NCBI GenBank assembly: GCA_027919835.1
Contig: JANVFP010000022.1
Span: 744,001-808,000, forward strand
Direction of reading: 5' to 3'
DNA: 64,000 bases
Source of the DNA: Lentinula raphanica
Taxonomy: Eukaryota; Basidiomycota; Agaricomycetes; Agaricales; Omphalotaceae
The notes under the pieces are model-generated. The model saw nothing but the letters and a program-made list of their open reading frames with translations. It made no database searches and had not been told where the DNA came from. Positions 37,390 through 49,572 of this stretch are shown in pieces. The position numbers and the translations under genes were made by a program. The stretch's first letter is position 1. Each line of letters starts with the position of its first letter.

Positions 37390-38613
37390 ATGCACTGGGT
37401 GCACCGTGTTGCTCAGGTTACAGATGCAAGCTTGCTGCCAGCCCCTTCAGCTCAGATAAACATGACCTCTGCTACATCGAAAGTTTTACGAGCCGCCCGC
37501 ACCATTCCCGCCACATTCCTTCGTGGGGGCACGTCTAAAGGTATATTTCTTCAACAATCTCATCTACCACGAGATAAGACCAAATGGGATGAAATCTTCC
37601 TCGGGCTGATGGGGTCCCCTGATCCAGAATACGGTCGACAGCTCAACGGTATGGGCGGAGGTGTTTCGAGCTTGTCGAAAATCTGCGTTGTCCAACCCGC
37701 ATCCTCGAACCAAAGGGAGATGCTCGGAATCGATGTAGAATATACTTTTGTGCAGGTTGGTATCCGGGATTCTTCCATAGATTACTCGGGAAACTGCGGT
37801 AACCTATCAAGTATGATAGGTGTATTTGCGCTGGACGAGGGTATGGTTGACGCCACCTCTCAGTCGGGCAATAATCATTACACCGTCCGCGCTTTCAACA
37901 CGAATACGGAGAAGATAGTTAATACCACTTTCCCTATTCATCCTGACACTGGCATGGCAGATCTTACACGCCCTGAGACACGTATTGCAGGTGTTTCGGG
38001 CGAAGCATCTCAGATCCAGCTTGATTTCCACAGGCCAAGTGGGGCGAGGACGGGAAAGCTGTTACCCTCTGGAGCGCCCATTGTAGAACTCGAGACTACA
38101 GAAGGTACCTTCCGCGCATCTTTAGTCGATGCTACCAATCCTACGGTTTTCGTCGACCGACTCGAGATTGTTAAAGCATCGAAGACCGAAGATTCGAGCG
38201 ATGAAAAGCAGCTGCGATTGCTAGAAGTACTTCGGCGCGAAGGTGCTGTTCGTATGGGTCTCGATCCCACTGCCCAAGCACAACCCAAAATTGCGATGCT
38301 CAGCTCACCCAAGGTGGGTGATGACGAGGCAGACATACAGATTCTGGCGCTATCTATGGGGGTACCGCACAAGGCAGTCCCGATGACTGTTGGTCTATGC
38401 CTCGGGGTTGCGGCCAATACACAAGGAACCCTACCATATTCATTGCTTCGGAGACGCTCTGTTCTCAATACGGGTGAACCAAAACTCGTGAAGCTACGGC
38501 ATCCAGGCGGCATAGTTGAGGTGGGAGCCACATTTGATTCACAGGGTGAAGTCGAATGTGCTAGCGTGATACGGACAGGACGAAGACTGATGAAAGGGCA
38601 CGCTTGGTACTGA
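37390..38613 (+). CDS. PrpF-family isomerase (methylaconitate / 4-oxalomesaconate-type)
   Basis: An intronless frame of about 407 residues. Family marks include IPATFLRGGTSKGIF, LMGSPDPEYGRQLNGMGGG..SSLSKI, DYSGNCGNLSSMIGVFAL with the cysteine expected in this diaminopimelate-epimerase fold, and the C-terminal HPGGIVEVGATF. PrpF isomerises methylaconitate in the AcnD-dependent methylcitrate cycle of bacteria; fungal homologues are rarely characterised. I take the first in-frame ATG at 37390. The ATG at 37462 (MTSATSKVL) is an alternative that begins nearer to the conserved part. No other propionate gene is in this window. Confidence 0.85.
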   Translation: MHWVHRVAQVTDASLLPAPSAQINMTSATSKVLRAARTIPATFLRGGTSKGIFLQQSHLPRDKTKWDEIFLGLMGSPDPEYGRQLNGMGGGVSSLSKICVVQPASSNQREMLGIDVEYTFVQVGIRDSSIDYSGNCGNLSSMIGVFALDEGMVDATSQSGNNHYTVRAFNTNTEKIVNTTFPIHPDTGMADLTRPETRIAGVSGEASQIQLDFHRPSGARTGKLLPSGAPIVELETTEGTFRASLVDATNPTVFVDRLEIVKASKTEDSSDEKQLRLLEVLRREGAVRMGLDPTAQAQPKIAMLSSPKVGDDEADIQILALSMGVPHKAVPMTVGLCLGVAANTQGTLPYSLLRRRSVLNTGEPKLVKLRHPGGIVEVGATFDSQGEVECASVIRTGRRLMKGHAWY

Positions 38614-38720
38614 TGATGGATGTGATTCAAAAGAGGGCGTGTAACGGAGATATCAGTAGATGGAGGTCTACTAAATCCCACCAAATCTAACTACTTGAGA
38701 TTATTACTGCCTCGGGACCG

Positions 38721-41700
38721 TCAATCACTATGATCGAGATGCTCTTTTGCTTTCACCATAGCTAGCAAGTGCTCTTTGTCTGCCGACTCATCGACTAAAG
38801 CTCGGAGCTTGCCATCTTTGTTTCTGAGTAAATCAGTGGGTCGACCGAATTCGATCTGAGAAAATCATCAGAAGGACATGAAACCAAGTCGATGAAAAAC
38901 ATCACAGAGCAACTCACAATTTCACCAGCATCCAGTACCAGCTGAAATCAGAGTGTTAGAAAGAGCAAGGGAAGCTGTGATGTCTGCTCACAATTTTATC
39001 CGAATCCATGATGGTCTGAAGGCGATGTGCAACGGTAATCAGCGTCACATCCTTACCGAGTTCATGTCGAAGTGAGGCTTGAATGACAGAGTCGGTCTTG
39101 TAATCTGCACAAGGGAATTTTAACGGGTTCCATGCAGTGAATAAGGTCCTTACCGATAGCAGAAGTAGCTTCGTCCAGAATTAAGAGTTTGCTTTCTCTA
39201 ACCATTGCTCTGGCGAGGGCAATGATCTGCCTTTGACCCACAGACAGATTATTTCCTCCGCTGGCTACAGCACTATCGAGCGTGATTCTGTCCTCGCCTT
39301 CTTCCATCTCTTCTTGTAAGGAGAAAAGTCCTGCTGACCGCAACGCACTATTCAAAGTTGCGTCATCGTGCTGGCTGAAAGGATCCAGATTCTCTCGGAC
39401 AGAACCACTGAGAAGCTCAGGCTGTGTGCAAATGTGAGTCAGGATATGAGATTCCAGGGGAAACAGCACACAATTTGGGGAATGATAGTGATCCTGCGCC
39501 GCAGTTCTTCGAGGTTGACGGTATCTGTGGCAATTCCGTCATAGTACACTTTTCCATCTGAGAAAATCAACCGAAGAAGTGACAACATCAAAGAGCTCTA
39601 GGAACATCATTGATCAATGATAATAAGCCAAGACCGCACTAGCAGATATCAAACGCTTACTTTTCCTGAGCCCGTACGTCCAACGACACCTATTCGTTCC
39701 CCTGAACTGACCTCGAAGGACAGGTTCTTCAAAACCTGTGGTCCATCTTGTGAATAGCTTGCCGAAAGCCCTTCCACCCGCAGGTGGCCGCTCGCTGGCC
39801 AATACGCCGGTGGTACACCCTCAGGTACGGGCGGTTTCTCCTGCTCGACTGCGATGTAGGCCCCAATACGCTCGAGACTGTTACCGCGAACTTCGAACTG
39901 GTTGACGACTCGAATCCACCAGAGGATTGTTCCACTGAAGCCAACTAAGTACGTTAGGGTGAGATTTAAGCAGCGCAAGCACAGTAGCGCCTGAATATTC
40001 ACCAGCCATGTTGAGGGAGAAACCAACGTCTGATGCATCATCATGGCCGACGTAAACCAGATACGCAGCCAGAGAGGCGGCAAAGATATTGCTGGTTGCG
40101 TCGACACGAATGTCTATCCAACGATTCAGGTTGTAAAAAGTCCTCGCTGGACGAGAGTAATGGTCGATTCGAACTTGTACTTCTTTCTTGAAACTGTCTT
40201 CCACGCCATATGCTCGGATAGATGCTGCCATTGGATGTCAAAATCTTGTTTGTTACTCGAATTATACGCAGGTAAGCTCACTCAGGCCAGTCATTGCAGC
40301 ACCAAAGCTGAACATTTTTCTCATGAATATGTAAGAGGCCAACAATATCTGAGACAGGACTCACTGGCCAAGCACAGGGGCCTTTGCATTGGACATTTCT
40401 CTCTTGACTGGTAGTTGAGCTTTGATATAGATGTTGCCGCACCAAGCTCCAACTAGCCCAACCAGAGTGGCCGGGAATATGAAGGCCGGGGTTAGCACGA
40501 TCACCGCCAAGAACTTGATACCCATTCCTAAGGACATTTGGATAAGCCCTATAAACATTTGTGCAAGTGGGTCATCAACTGAATACAGGATAAGAAAATC
40601 GCTCGAATAGAAGAGAGAGGAAGAGACACACTGTCGCGGATGTCTTGGGTACACCGAGTGATTACACGAGAAGTAGGAGTTGTATCAAGCCATCTTGATT
40701 ATACCTCAGATAGAGGACCAAGTTGAAACGATTACTTTACTTACCTCAACGTACTTCCAATTACGGATGTTACCAGCCGTGCGTGAATAATTCTTGATGC
40801 CCTGAGGACCCCCCACAGATACACGATGAAGCCAAGACAAAACGTAAGAATGAGGAAGGCAAGAATGGCAACTGAGTAGTGGCATGAATATCGTTGTAAG
40901 ACCGTTTGATACTCAGGTGAACTCACCGTAGATAGCTATGTATCTAGATTGAAGATTGTCAAACTAGGCTACACAACTCAGGACGTGAATGGACTTACAG
41001 AGACACTTTCACTTGAGACGGATCCGAGACGACTTCGTATTGACGAGCCCAATAACCAAGGAAATAAGTCTGGCCATTCTCCGCCAACTCTGAGGTCAGC
41101 AAACAGAGAATGAATGTGAAAAAGAAAAGGAAGGTATGGTTTCCGCCCATCGAAGTGAGGAACAACTTCACTACAAGGATCATTAGCAGTCGCAATTCTG
41201 TGACGCAAGCCAGGAGGAACAACATACAGGCAGACCAACTGACATGTCCTAATTCAACCTCTTCCTTCAAGATCAGTTTACCGTCTTTGTTACTTGGCTC
41301 GTTCGGAGCCGACTGAGGATCAATTTCGTCATTGGCTCTTTCCACTGCTTCCTCGTCTTTTTCGATTTCGGCAGCTAACTGCTCATCAGTGTCCATTGCA
41401 TCTTCGATGGATGCTTGGCTTGCAACCCGACCGTCCTTGATAGAAACTATGAACTTAGCCACTGGTTTCACTAAGACGACATTATGCGTCTGGAGCAGCT
41501 GCTGAGAAGTCGTATATGTGAAGATGGATGATGCTTACGACCAGGAGTACTGTCCTTCCTCGAATGAGATCTCCTTTGAGGCATTTGTCGATTATCCACT
41601 TTGATGTATGGACACTGCAAACCTGTGTCAGTCTTGCACTGATACATGGCATCAACTGAAACGCACTCTAGTGCAGCCAGGACATCGTCGAGTAGAATGA

Positions 41701-44700
41701 TTTCGGCTCGGGAATATACAGCTCGTGCAAGAGTTACACGAGCTTTCTGACCCCCACTCAATGTCAAGCCCTTCTCTCCGACTTCTGTACGATCTCCAGT
41801 CTCGAATAGCGCGAGATCGCGTTCGAGACAACATTGGTAGATGACCTTTTTGTATCGTTCTTCATCAAATTCCGCGCCAAATATGATATTGTCCTAGACA
41901 AATCAAAGAGGAAGTGTCATGCTGAGAAATATATTTCTAGCACATAAATTGACATCAACGTACTCGTATGGTTGCATTCTCTACCCAAGATTCCTGAGCG
42001 GCGTAGGCGACACCAAGAGCACGAGGAAGGCCATACCAGGATTCTGGACTAGATGGAACGAAGTGCATTTCCGAGAGCAACGCCATGAGGACAGAAGTCT
42101 TCCCGCTACCAGTTGGTCCCACTATCATGTTAATGACGCCTTTCTTGAACAAGAGTTCGTCCTCTATTCTCAGCAAAAATTTGCGCCTGGAAGGAGTATA
42201 TAGCCCATCGTCTTCTTCAGCCGACCAAGCAAAGGTAGCCTGACGAAAGCCGATCGCATCAGGTGCAGGTGGAGGCGATGAAAGCAGGGTCGACTCTTCC
42301 GTTTGAGTCCATGAATCGAGTAGTTCAGTCTGATCAGAAACCGTCGGTGAACACCAGATAGGAAGCTTGAATGTCGTATGCTTACATCGTATAGAAAACT
42401 GGTGATTCGATCTAATGAAACCTTGCCATTGAGAGCCTGAGTCGTCAAAAATATGGTCATTCTCAGTAGGCTAGCGTGATCGAAACCCGTGGGTGAGTGG
42501 CAACAACTTGGAGCACAGATAACTAGAAAGCTTACTTGCTGAACTTGTCGAAAACCACCATGGAACTGAATACTTTTGATGAGTTCAGTTCCTGGCCCAT
42601 GATGAGTGTCTAAAAGGTCGCGAATCAAAATCTGTTCTACATATAATAGAACAAACCTCTGCGAACACTACAAAAACGGTAATTCATCGAAACCCGTTCG
42701 GATCGATATTGATTTGATAACGTACTAAGTCGAGTATGTGGCCAACATCGTTAAAACCTGTGATCTGAGCTCAGCGCTGGTTCATTATCGAAGTGGCCTG
42801 CCTACGTACCGGTATAATATGACTGAGAGAGCGTTCAGTTTTGACTTTTTGGAGGACGGTGACACAAGCACTCACTTTGAGATTGCGGTCATCATGCCTA
42901 ATAGACGCAGTCTCTTGATGAAAGACAGCTCCTCCTCACGCTTTGAGGAAATACGATCTTTCATTTTCTGCTCCCACCCGAACATTTTGATCATGCGTAA
43001 AACATTCATGACTGCAAAAATAACATATTCGTGTGATGTCAACTCTTTTGGTTTGATCACTTACTCTCTGTGACAACTTGTACTCGCGCATCAGTGCGTC
43101 TCATTCGAGCCCTTTGAGCTTGCTGTATGAATCGAGCAAGCAAACCTGGTACAGGGAACGTGACGATGATTACCCCCAATCCGACTAGCGCACTATGTTT
43201 AATAAGTTCTACATGTATTATCAAGTCATGACGAAGGAAAGAAAGGCACATTACCTCCAGCCCAAGATGTTATAGAGGAACCAGATACAGAGCACTATCT
43301 GGATTGGTACAAGAGCGATTATCCTGATGAAATCTTTGGCATCTACAATATTTTGAAGATCCGTGCTGACAAGGTTGTTCAATTTTCCAACGAGATTCTT
43401 TGAAGAGTCCGATACTTGGGAATCTGTGGAACTAGATATAGGTCGAGGGCTTGCTACAGGAGCAGGACCTTTCGCCCCTGGTATACCTTTCAGACTGCCT
43501 GCGTGCGATTGACCTCCTGACGTGCTACTAGCTTGTAGAGTCTCATCACGGGAATGAGCGGTAGAATGAAGGGTTCCATCATCACTGAGTCTACTCTCGG
43601 TTTCATCTTCTTGAGATTCGGAAGGCGGGGATGACTCAGCCAAGGAGGAAGTTTCGGAGGGTAAAGCAGGTTGTTCGCTTTCAGACGCCTCTGCTTTGAC
43701 TCGAATGCGTAATGCATGCTCGAACACGACTTGGGTGATGATACTCTCGGTGTGAACTATAGAACGCGTCTTCGTTTCGCCGGAAGTTAGTGAAAGGAAC
43801 ATTTCATTGTTTAAGAATTTCGTGACTTACACTGACAAAGATATACCACTCAAAGGCGACTGAACTGATGGTAGGACCCAACAAAAGCCAGATAATCCAG
43901 ATCCAGGGCTTAAACGTAGCATTCGCCCCCTTCGTTTCAATATAACTTCGAGAATTAGTCAATGCTCTCCACGAAACTTAGATGATAGGACCCACCGGAG
44001 AAGCTGATTCACACCAATCGGAATCGACAAATCGGCCCCAGCTTGCAGTGCAGTCATCAAAGACAATATCAGATATTCCCTCCAAAAAATGCGCATGAGA
44101 GAGAAAAACAAATGCCGTCGTTTTCCTAGACCAGAAAACCGATCCAGATGCTGACACGAATAATATGAATACTAGAAAGTTCCTGATGGGATTGACGTAC
44201 CTTGAAAGCTCTTGAACGCAAATTTTTGGCGTAGTCATAATCTGCCAGAGGAGGAAGATGTTCGTATGGGAGGTGGGAAACTCGACGCGCTTCGAAAACA
44301 ACGGGATCGAGGAAGAAGTAGAAGACAAGAGAAATCAAAGGAGTGGTTTGCTCAGGCGCCGGATTGGGAGAAGGGTTCTCGAGATAACAAAATCAGTGGA
44401 GAATTTTGGGATGACACAACATGAAATCAACCTTTGGATCATAGGGAATGTATCTTCTTGGAATGAAAAGAGGTATGACTATAGCAAGGATAAACAGTAA
44501 CGCGATTTTGACCCAGATAAACCAGCCTTCTCCGTAATCTTGCGGCATGAGGTCGAAAGTCGTTAATGGGTAGAGGTCTCGATAACCGAACAACAGGAAA
44601 CAAGCCAACCATAGTGTATTGGCATGCCGTGTCAATATTGTACTCCAATCGAGCGACGTTACGAGTGACACTATAGTCAAGACGACCGTATATAGCTGAG

Positions 44701-45164
44701 GAATACGCATGAAATAACGTGAGATATGGCAGCAACACGATCTTCTTAAGACTCACCGTAGCAATACAAAAGGTGATATCAATGTTGGTCCAACCGCTTT
44801 TTAGATTCTCAGTTCGTATCGACGAAACAATTGAGGTCGCTGTAAGGGCCAAAGCCGTTCCAAGTCTCAATCCCATGAACGCAAGTATCCCTTTTCCTCC
44901 AGGCTCATGGAATAGCATTCTGGTCGAAATTTGACCAGGCTGTGAGGCATAATTGGAGGCCAAACTTAGCCGTTTCGTGACACCTGAAGCTAACAAGTGT
45001 ATGACGAGCAGTACGCTAGATATGGCAGTGGCATATATAGGCAACAGCTCAGACGGCGATGTATCGTGTTCGTCACTAGAGATGAACCAATCCATGATTA
45101 GCCTTCGCCGAGCCGAGTACAGCTATACATAAAGCACTCACGGAGGAGAATACGACGGTTGCAT
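38721..45164 (-). CDS. ABC transporter, ABCC/MRP family (YBT1-like full transporter)
   Basis: A large gene with many short introns. In order: an N-terminal membrane part (TMD0-like), TMD1, NBD1 with Walker [19 protein letters not shown] and signature [14 protein letters not shown] (an internal Gly-rich site), TMD2, and NBD2 with Walker [24 protein letters not shown] and signature [17 protein letters not shown] followed by [11 protein letters not shown]. It ends HLDHSD before TGA at 38721. A Ser/Glu-rich insert of more than 80 residues interrupts TMD1 near 43400-43690. Family members pump organic anions and conjugates over the vacuolar or plasma membrane. The start is uncertain: a short first exon (45164-45142, MQPSYSPP) spliced to 45075 restores the frame; the simpler alternative is the ATG at 45095. 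Confidence 0.88.
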
Positions 45165-45539
45165 GAAAAAATTTTGAGTTACGAAAGGATTCACCATCGT
45201 GTGATCCTCCAAGACTCGAAAACGACAACGACGGGTAGTGAGAACGTCCGTGTACGAGAACAAAGAACACTAAACAAGCCTTCACAAAGTCGGCTTATGA
45301 ACCACTAAGGTGATGGCCCCTACTTAGTTCATTGGCTTATTCATGCATCTTATCATCAGATATATGTATAATATCAGATGTTATATAGCCCGACTGGGCC
45401 TTTGCTACGTGTATGGGCGAGCTACGTTACCCACATCAAGCACTTCCGCTCCTTCTTTGTCCCTCAGTATGGACTACGCTTTCATATGGTCCAGCTTTTT
45501 CAATCCCAATTCTTGCCACATTTCCTTGATGAATGACGG
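45165..45539. other. Intergenic region between the ABCC gene and the repeat-module secreted protein
   Basis: 375 bp: the promoter of the ABCC gene and the 3' UTR of the next minus-strand gene. No gene or repeat recognised. Confidence 0.5.
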
Positions 45540-47113
45540 TTAACGAAAATTGAAGTCAAGGACAGTGAAATACATAAGCTTTTCACTTACGATGCAGTCA
45601 CTGAGATCAGCTTCAGTATAACCTTTAGCGCCATCCCAAGCCACCCGTGCCACAGGACCGGACTGTTCGTTGTTCTGTCTCTGACCCCACCAGAGCACGA
45701 GACGCCCGGACTTTGGCTTGTTCGGTTTGAGTTCTTCGGCAACGTCAAAAGGGATGAAGTACTCTTGTCCTTCTATGTACATGTTAGGTTTACCTTCCTC
45801 TGGTAGCACCACATCATATTCGCTGTCTTGCTTGTGAAGCGCCTTTGCGATTGCTGCCTGTAACGAATCCGCACTGTGAGGGGTGAGTTCTTGTCCATGT
45901 CTGAAACGCGTATAGCCACGAGCTGCTTTGGTGTAAGTAACTCTGTAGGAAACACCCGGCATCTCCCGGAACTCAAATTGTGTTTGTCTCGCGAGTTCCT
46001 ATGGTATAGTTGAATAAGATCCAATCATAAAGGAAATCATCCTTGCTCACCCGGATTGTGATCATATCCAGTTCATATTTCTGGTGACCTTGATCTTCCC
46101 AACTCAACCTTCCACTGAGAACCCGGGCCTTCTCCTCATCTTTTCCACTATCTCGGGGCTTGAACTCGATCGTTCCGTCCACAAAATATGTAGTTCCAGG
46201 AGGAGTGAAGGAGAAGGGAATCACCCAACTGTAGGCACCTTCAGAGCCGATTTGATATATGAAAGCATCATTGTTGGACTGGAATCCTGCACAAAGATGT
46301 TGTGCAAAATTGAAACGCTGTACACCCGCCGCTGTAATCACGTTTCGTATGCGTTCCGCCCAGAGCTTGGTGTCATCGTTCGATTTTATCTTCCCGTAAG
46401 TCAGGCGAGGGGGGGAATAACTGATCAAGCCATGGTCCTGGCGGGCGGCAGTTATACGATTGGACAGATATCCGTGATATACCCCTTTAAGAGCCTACAA
46501 AGAACAAGCATGTCAACACATACCAAAAGTCCGACACGATCCTGCTCACTATGACCGTTTTCTCGTCAATCTCAATCTTGACTGCTTCGCCCTCTCTCCA
46601 AAACACATATCCGCTGTGAGTAGTATCTTCACTTAATTTGATTTGCCCTGAGCCAGTATTCATGTTCTTCAGACTGTCGTCATCGAAAGAGACAGAGAAG
46701 GGTATAATATAGCCAGCCTGCTTAGTCCAGTAGACACTCGGGGCTGACCAAAACACCGGGACCCAGTTCGACGGAATCATAGATCCGGAAGCAGGTACGG
46801 CCTTTTGTATCACAGGAAGGAGAGCTGCATGCAGCTTCTGCATACTGTCGAACTTCAGGTCGCAGCCGGGAACAGCTGAGAAGGATGATCTTGATCCTGA
46901 GGGCTCCCTACCAGAGCTGATGTAAACTTTCACCGGAGTTGAAGGTGTCGATTGTACGCCCTGAAGTCATCTAAGCTACAAATTCATCAAACAGAACTTA
47001 AGACTTACCGGCGTGGGGATAGCAGCACTATATACCATAGAAACAAGCGCAAAAAGAAAGAGAGCGAAGGATAATGTTTGATAACAGTTTTGATGCAAAG
47101 CATGGAAAAGCAT
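45540..47113 (-). CDS. Predicted secreted protein with three tandem modules of unknown function
   Basis: The first exon begins at the ATG at 47113 and encodes a signal-peptide-like start (MLFHALHQNC, then LSFALFLFALVSMVYSAAIP). It joins across an intron (46961-47008) to GVQSTPSTPVKVYISS. Further exons follow to the TAA at 45540. I do not recognise a family. The mature part contains three related modules of about 125 residues. Each has an aromatic-rich strand with IPF (GYIIPFSV, YSWVIPFSF, EYFIPFDV), then SGxI/L-type strands (GSGQIKL, LSGRLSWED, KSGRLVLWW), then an acidic strand ending in a Val-rich segment (EKTVIVS, DMITIRVS, SDCIVS). The modules look beta-rich. The protein probably acts outside the cell. 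Module count is by eye. Confidence 0.6.
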
Positions 47114-47339
47114 AGTAAACAAGTAGAATCGTCGTATTGATAATCTGTGGATGTATTATTACTAGTAAAAAGAGTTGGCATGAGAGTGATGAGCAGCGAC
47201 ATTACCTTTGACCAGCAAAGAGACACAACCAGGTGAGGGGAGCAGAACAAAAGAATGTGATCTTGACAAGTTGGAACTTGAAAATTTTTGATGCCTGCCT
47301 CCGACGCTCACAGCCTTCAGTTATCGGATTGACAATGAT

Positions 47340-47910
47340 TAGCATCTAGCAGACACATGGCGAGCAGGAAACCCCCATCGAACCAGATCGAACCCTCCTC
47401 CTATCCAATACCGTCTAGGGACATGCGGCGTGAAAGACCAGAAGAGAACGACACAGCTCTAAGAAATTGCAAAGCACACGGACCCGGAAGATGAGAGGAT
47501 CCTCCCTTTCCTAACACCACACTGGAGAGAGACTAAGAAGAGCTTCGGGGACTGACTCCGATTCCTTCCCCCCTACCCCCCAAAAAAGGGAAAGAGAAGA
47601 ACAAGAAGGACCGGATGGCGAAAAGGTAGACGAACACAACCAAAAGCTGAGTGAACTCTAACAAAAACCTGATAGTATACTAACACTGACGGCTCCCTGA
47701 AACCCCTGAGTCATAGGGTAAGGAGGGCAGGAGCAGGAATAGTCGCATACCACGGGAAGCAGGAGAAGTTCCAGCGAAGCATCGGACTAGGATTGTACGC
47801 AGAAGCATACGACGGGGAAATCGTGGCCCTGAGCTTCGCAGCTGGGATGGCGGTGTACACCGAGCAAAATCCAGAGATCACGCACTGGCAGATGTCGGAT
47901 AAGCTCTGAT
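47340..47910 (+). pseudogene. Decayed LINE fragment with RNase H remnant
   Basis: No intact frame, but translated remnants of a Tad-like LINE ORF2 are readable. Upstream is an EDERILPFLTPHWRETKK-like segment with stops. About 300 bp further on is an RNase H start: TDGSLKPLSHRVRRAGAG, VAYHGKQEKFQRSIGLG, YAEAYDGEIVALSFAAG, ending in a stop (TGA) near 47908 before the rest of the domain. The sequence is not closely similar to the RNase H of the complete LINE at 52.9 kb, so it is from a different family. Edges are approximate. Confidence 0.65.
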
Positions 47911-48162
47911 AGTTTCACGCTCGCCGCTCAATAATCCGTGTGATGTTCGATCTGAAATGTTGTGAAGAAATTGAATTATGCAGTGGCACTGGGATGAGTC
48001 CTGTTGAGTCTTGAGAAAAACGTTGTCTTTTTCTGGGCGCTTAATTGAGTATAACAGCATTCAACTTTTTCTCCACGTGCCCTTCATTCTTCTTCCCAAC
48101 CTCCTCCTACCGTTACTTACCCGTAACGACAACGAAGGAATTGACTTACGACTTCTTCTACA

Positions 48163-48906
48163 ATGACGACCTACTCTGCTTTCTTCTCTTCTGGCCTTTT
48201 GGCTCCTCCTCACTTGTATCCCTCGATGTACAACAATTCCAATCTCGATGCTGAAGATCATGCCAGTGACATGGAGCTGGATCGTAGCATGACGCCTACC
48301 CCCACAAATATGGACGGATCAATGTCTTCTGTACAACAGCCTCAACCTCGTCTTCGAAGACGTCGATCTAGTCTCACCATAGGCGCATCTCCATTGAATA
48401 CCATCAAGTCGCCCTCTAGAGCAGCTGGAACTGCCCTTCAGCTTCAACGACATCTTTATAATACGCCTACCCGTTCTCGGAGCGGTAGCGTCAGCTCAGT
48501 CATGGGTAATGGAGAAGATATCAGCTCAAATATCGCGTCTGAGAAGACCAGTTCATATCGTCGGATGCGAAGCGGAAGTGTTGGCTCCGTTCTGAAGTAT
48601 GTCTAAGTATACCTATAGGTTCGGAACTCACCTCATCATCGTCCTAGATCTAAACGTGGTACCCGTCGTGGGGTTCCAGGACCATCCTTTCCACCTCCTT
48701 CCGCGCCACTTCCTGCTCTTCCGCCGATTCCTGGCACTCCGAACCGTTCTAAGGCGTTCTCTCTAGCTGTTCCTACCATTGCCACTCGAGATCTTGCTCG
48801 AAAGCTTGCTGCTGGTGAAGACGTTCTTCCGTCACCATCTCGGCAGCCCTTGGGGGAAATTCAGGTTCCCAGCTATGAGAGTGGCCAACCCATCATGAAA
48901 GATTGA
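48163..48906 (+). CDS. Hypothetical basic Ser/Pro/Arg-rich protein
   Basis: Two exons (48163-48596 and 48648-48906) encode 230 residues. The protein is low complexity, with repeated Arg-Ser phosphosite-like motifs (RLRRRRSSLTIG, SRSGSVSSVMG, RMRSGSVGSVLK) and a Pro-rich part (PSFPPPSAPLPALPPIPG). No folded domain is visible. Short RxxS patterns suggest phosphorylation by basophilic kinases, and the pattern looks like a regulatory or cell-cycle-type disordered protein; the function is unknown. The start is the ATG at 48163, the first in-frame. Confidence 0.7.
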
Positions 48907-49572
48907 ATTGGTTTACACCATACTATGTGCATCCTTGCTACCGGACACTTCCTTACAATGCTCCCCCTCTAGTTACTGTTCATACCTCTTTTGTCGTCCT
49001 TATGAAATCCTCGATGGTCTCTTTCCTTTCAATCGTTTGACATACCTTATACATATGCCTACTGAATAATTTATGATCACCATCTATGTGTTGATACACA
49101 TGCGCCTGTCGTTTCGCCTCGCTTTGTTACTATATAGATTATATGCCTATTCGTACACACCAATTCTGTCTGCTGGAGTAGTGAGTAATATATCTTTGTT
49201 GTGAATCAAAGGATGATGAACATGAGGAAATTAGGCGAAATCTTCACTGGTCATCGCTAACAATTAGATGGTAACGGTGCTGAAGAGATCGTAACCAAGT
49301 ATGTGTTCAACACTGTTCCTGCATTGTACAACCACATAACGACACGGCCATTAGATGATGGCTCTCTTCGATATCTTTGCACGAAAGTTCAATCAATACT
49401 GCAAACATTTTTTTTTTTTTTTTGTACTCTAATTATAACCGCTAGCAAGTAAGTCAATGTACTAAGGAATACTGCAAACATTCTGACAGTAACGACGTAC
49501 TTCTCCCTTCTACAACCCCAAAATTCCCTGAACTCCAGTAGATGTGAACGCCAATCTTTTCTAGCAGTTGAT
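48907..49572. other. Intergenic region with a short retro-insertion
   Basis: 666 bp between two convergent 3' ends. No gene seen. It contains the poly(T)-headed insertion listed separately. Confidence 0.6.
49410..49467 (-). mobile_element. Tiny poly(A)-tailed retro-insertion with 15 bp target-site duplication
   Basis: About 58 bp that starts with a run of T (T at 49408-49423, so a poly(A) tail on the minus strand) and ends GTACTAAGG. It is flanked by exact 15 bp direct repeats AATACTGCAAACATT at 49395-49409 and 49468-49482. Removing the insert and one repeat gives a seamless site. This is the hallmark of target-primed reverse transcription, here a strongly 5'-truncated copy. Its body does not match the 3' end of the LINE at 61.4 kb by eye. 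Confidence 0.75.
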
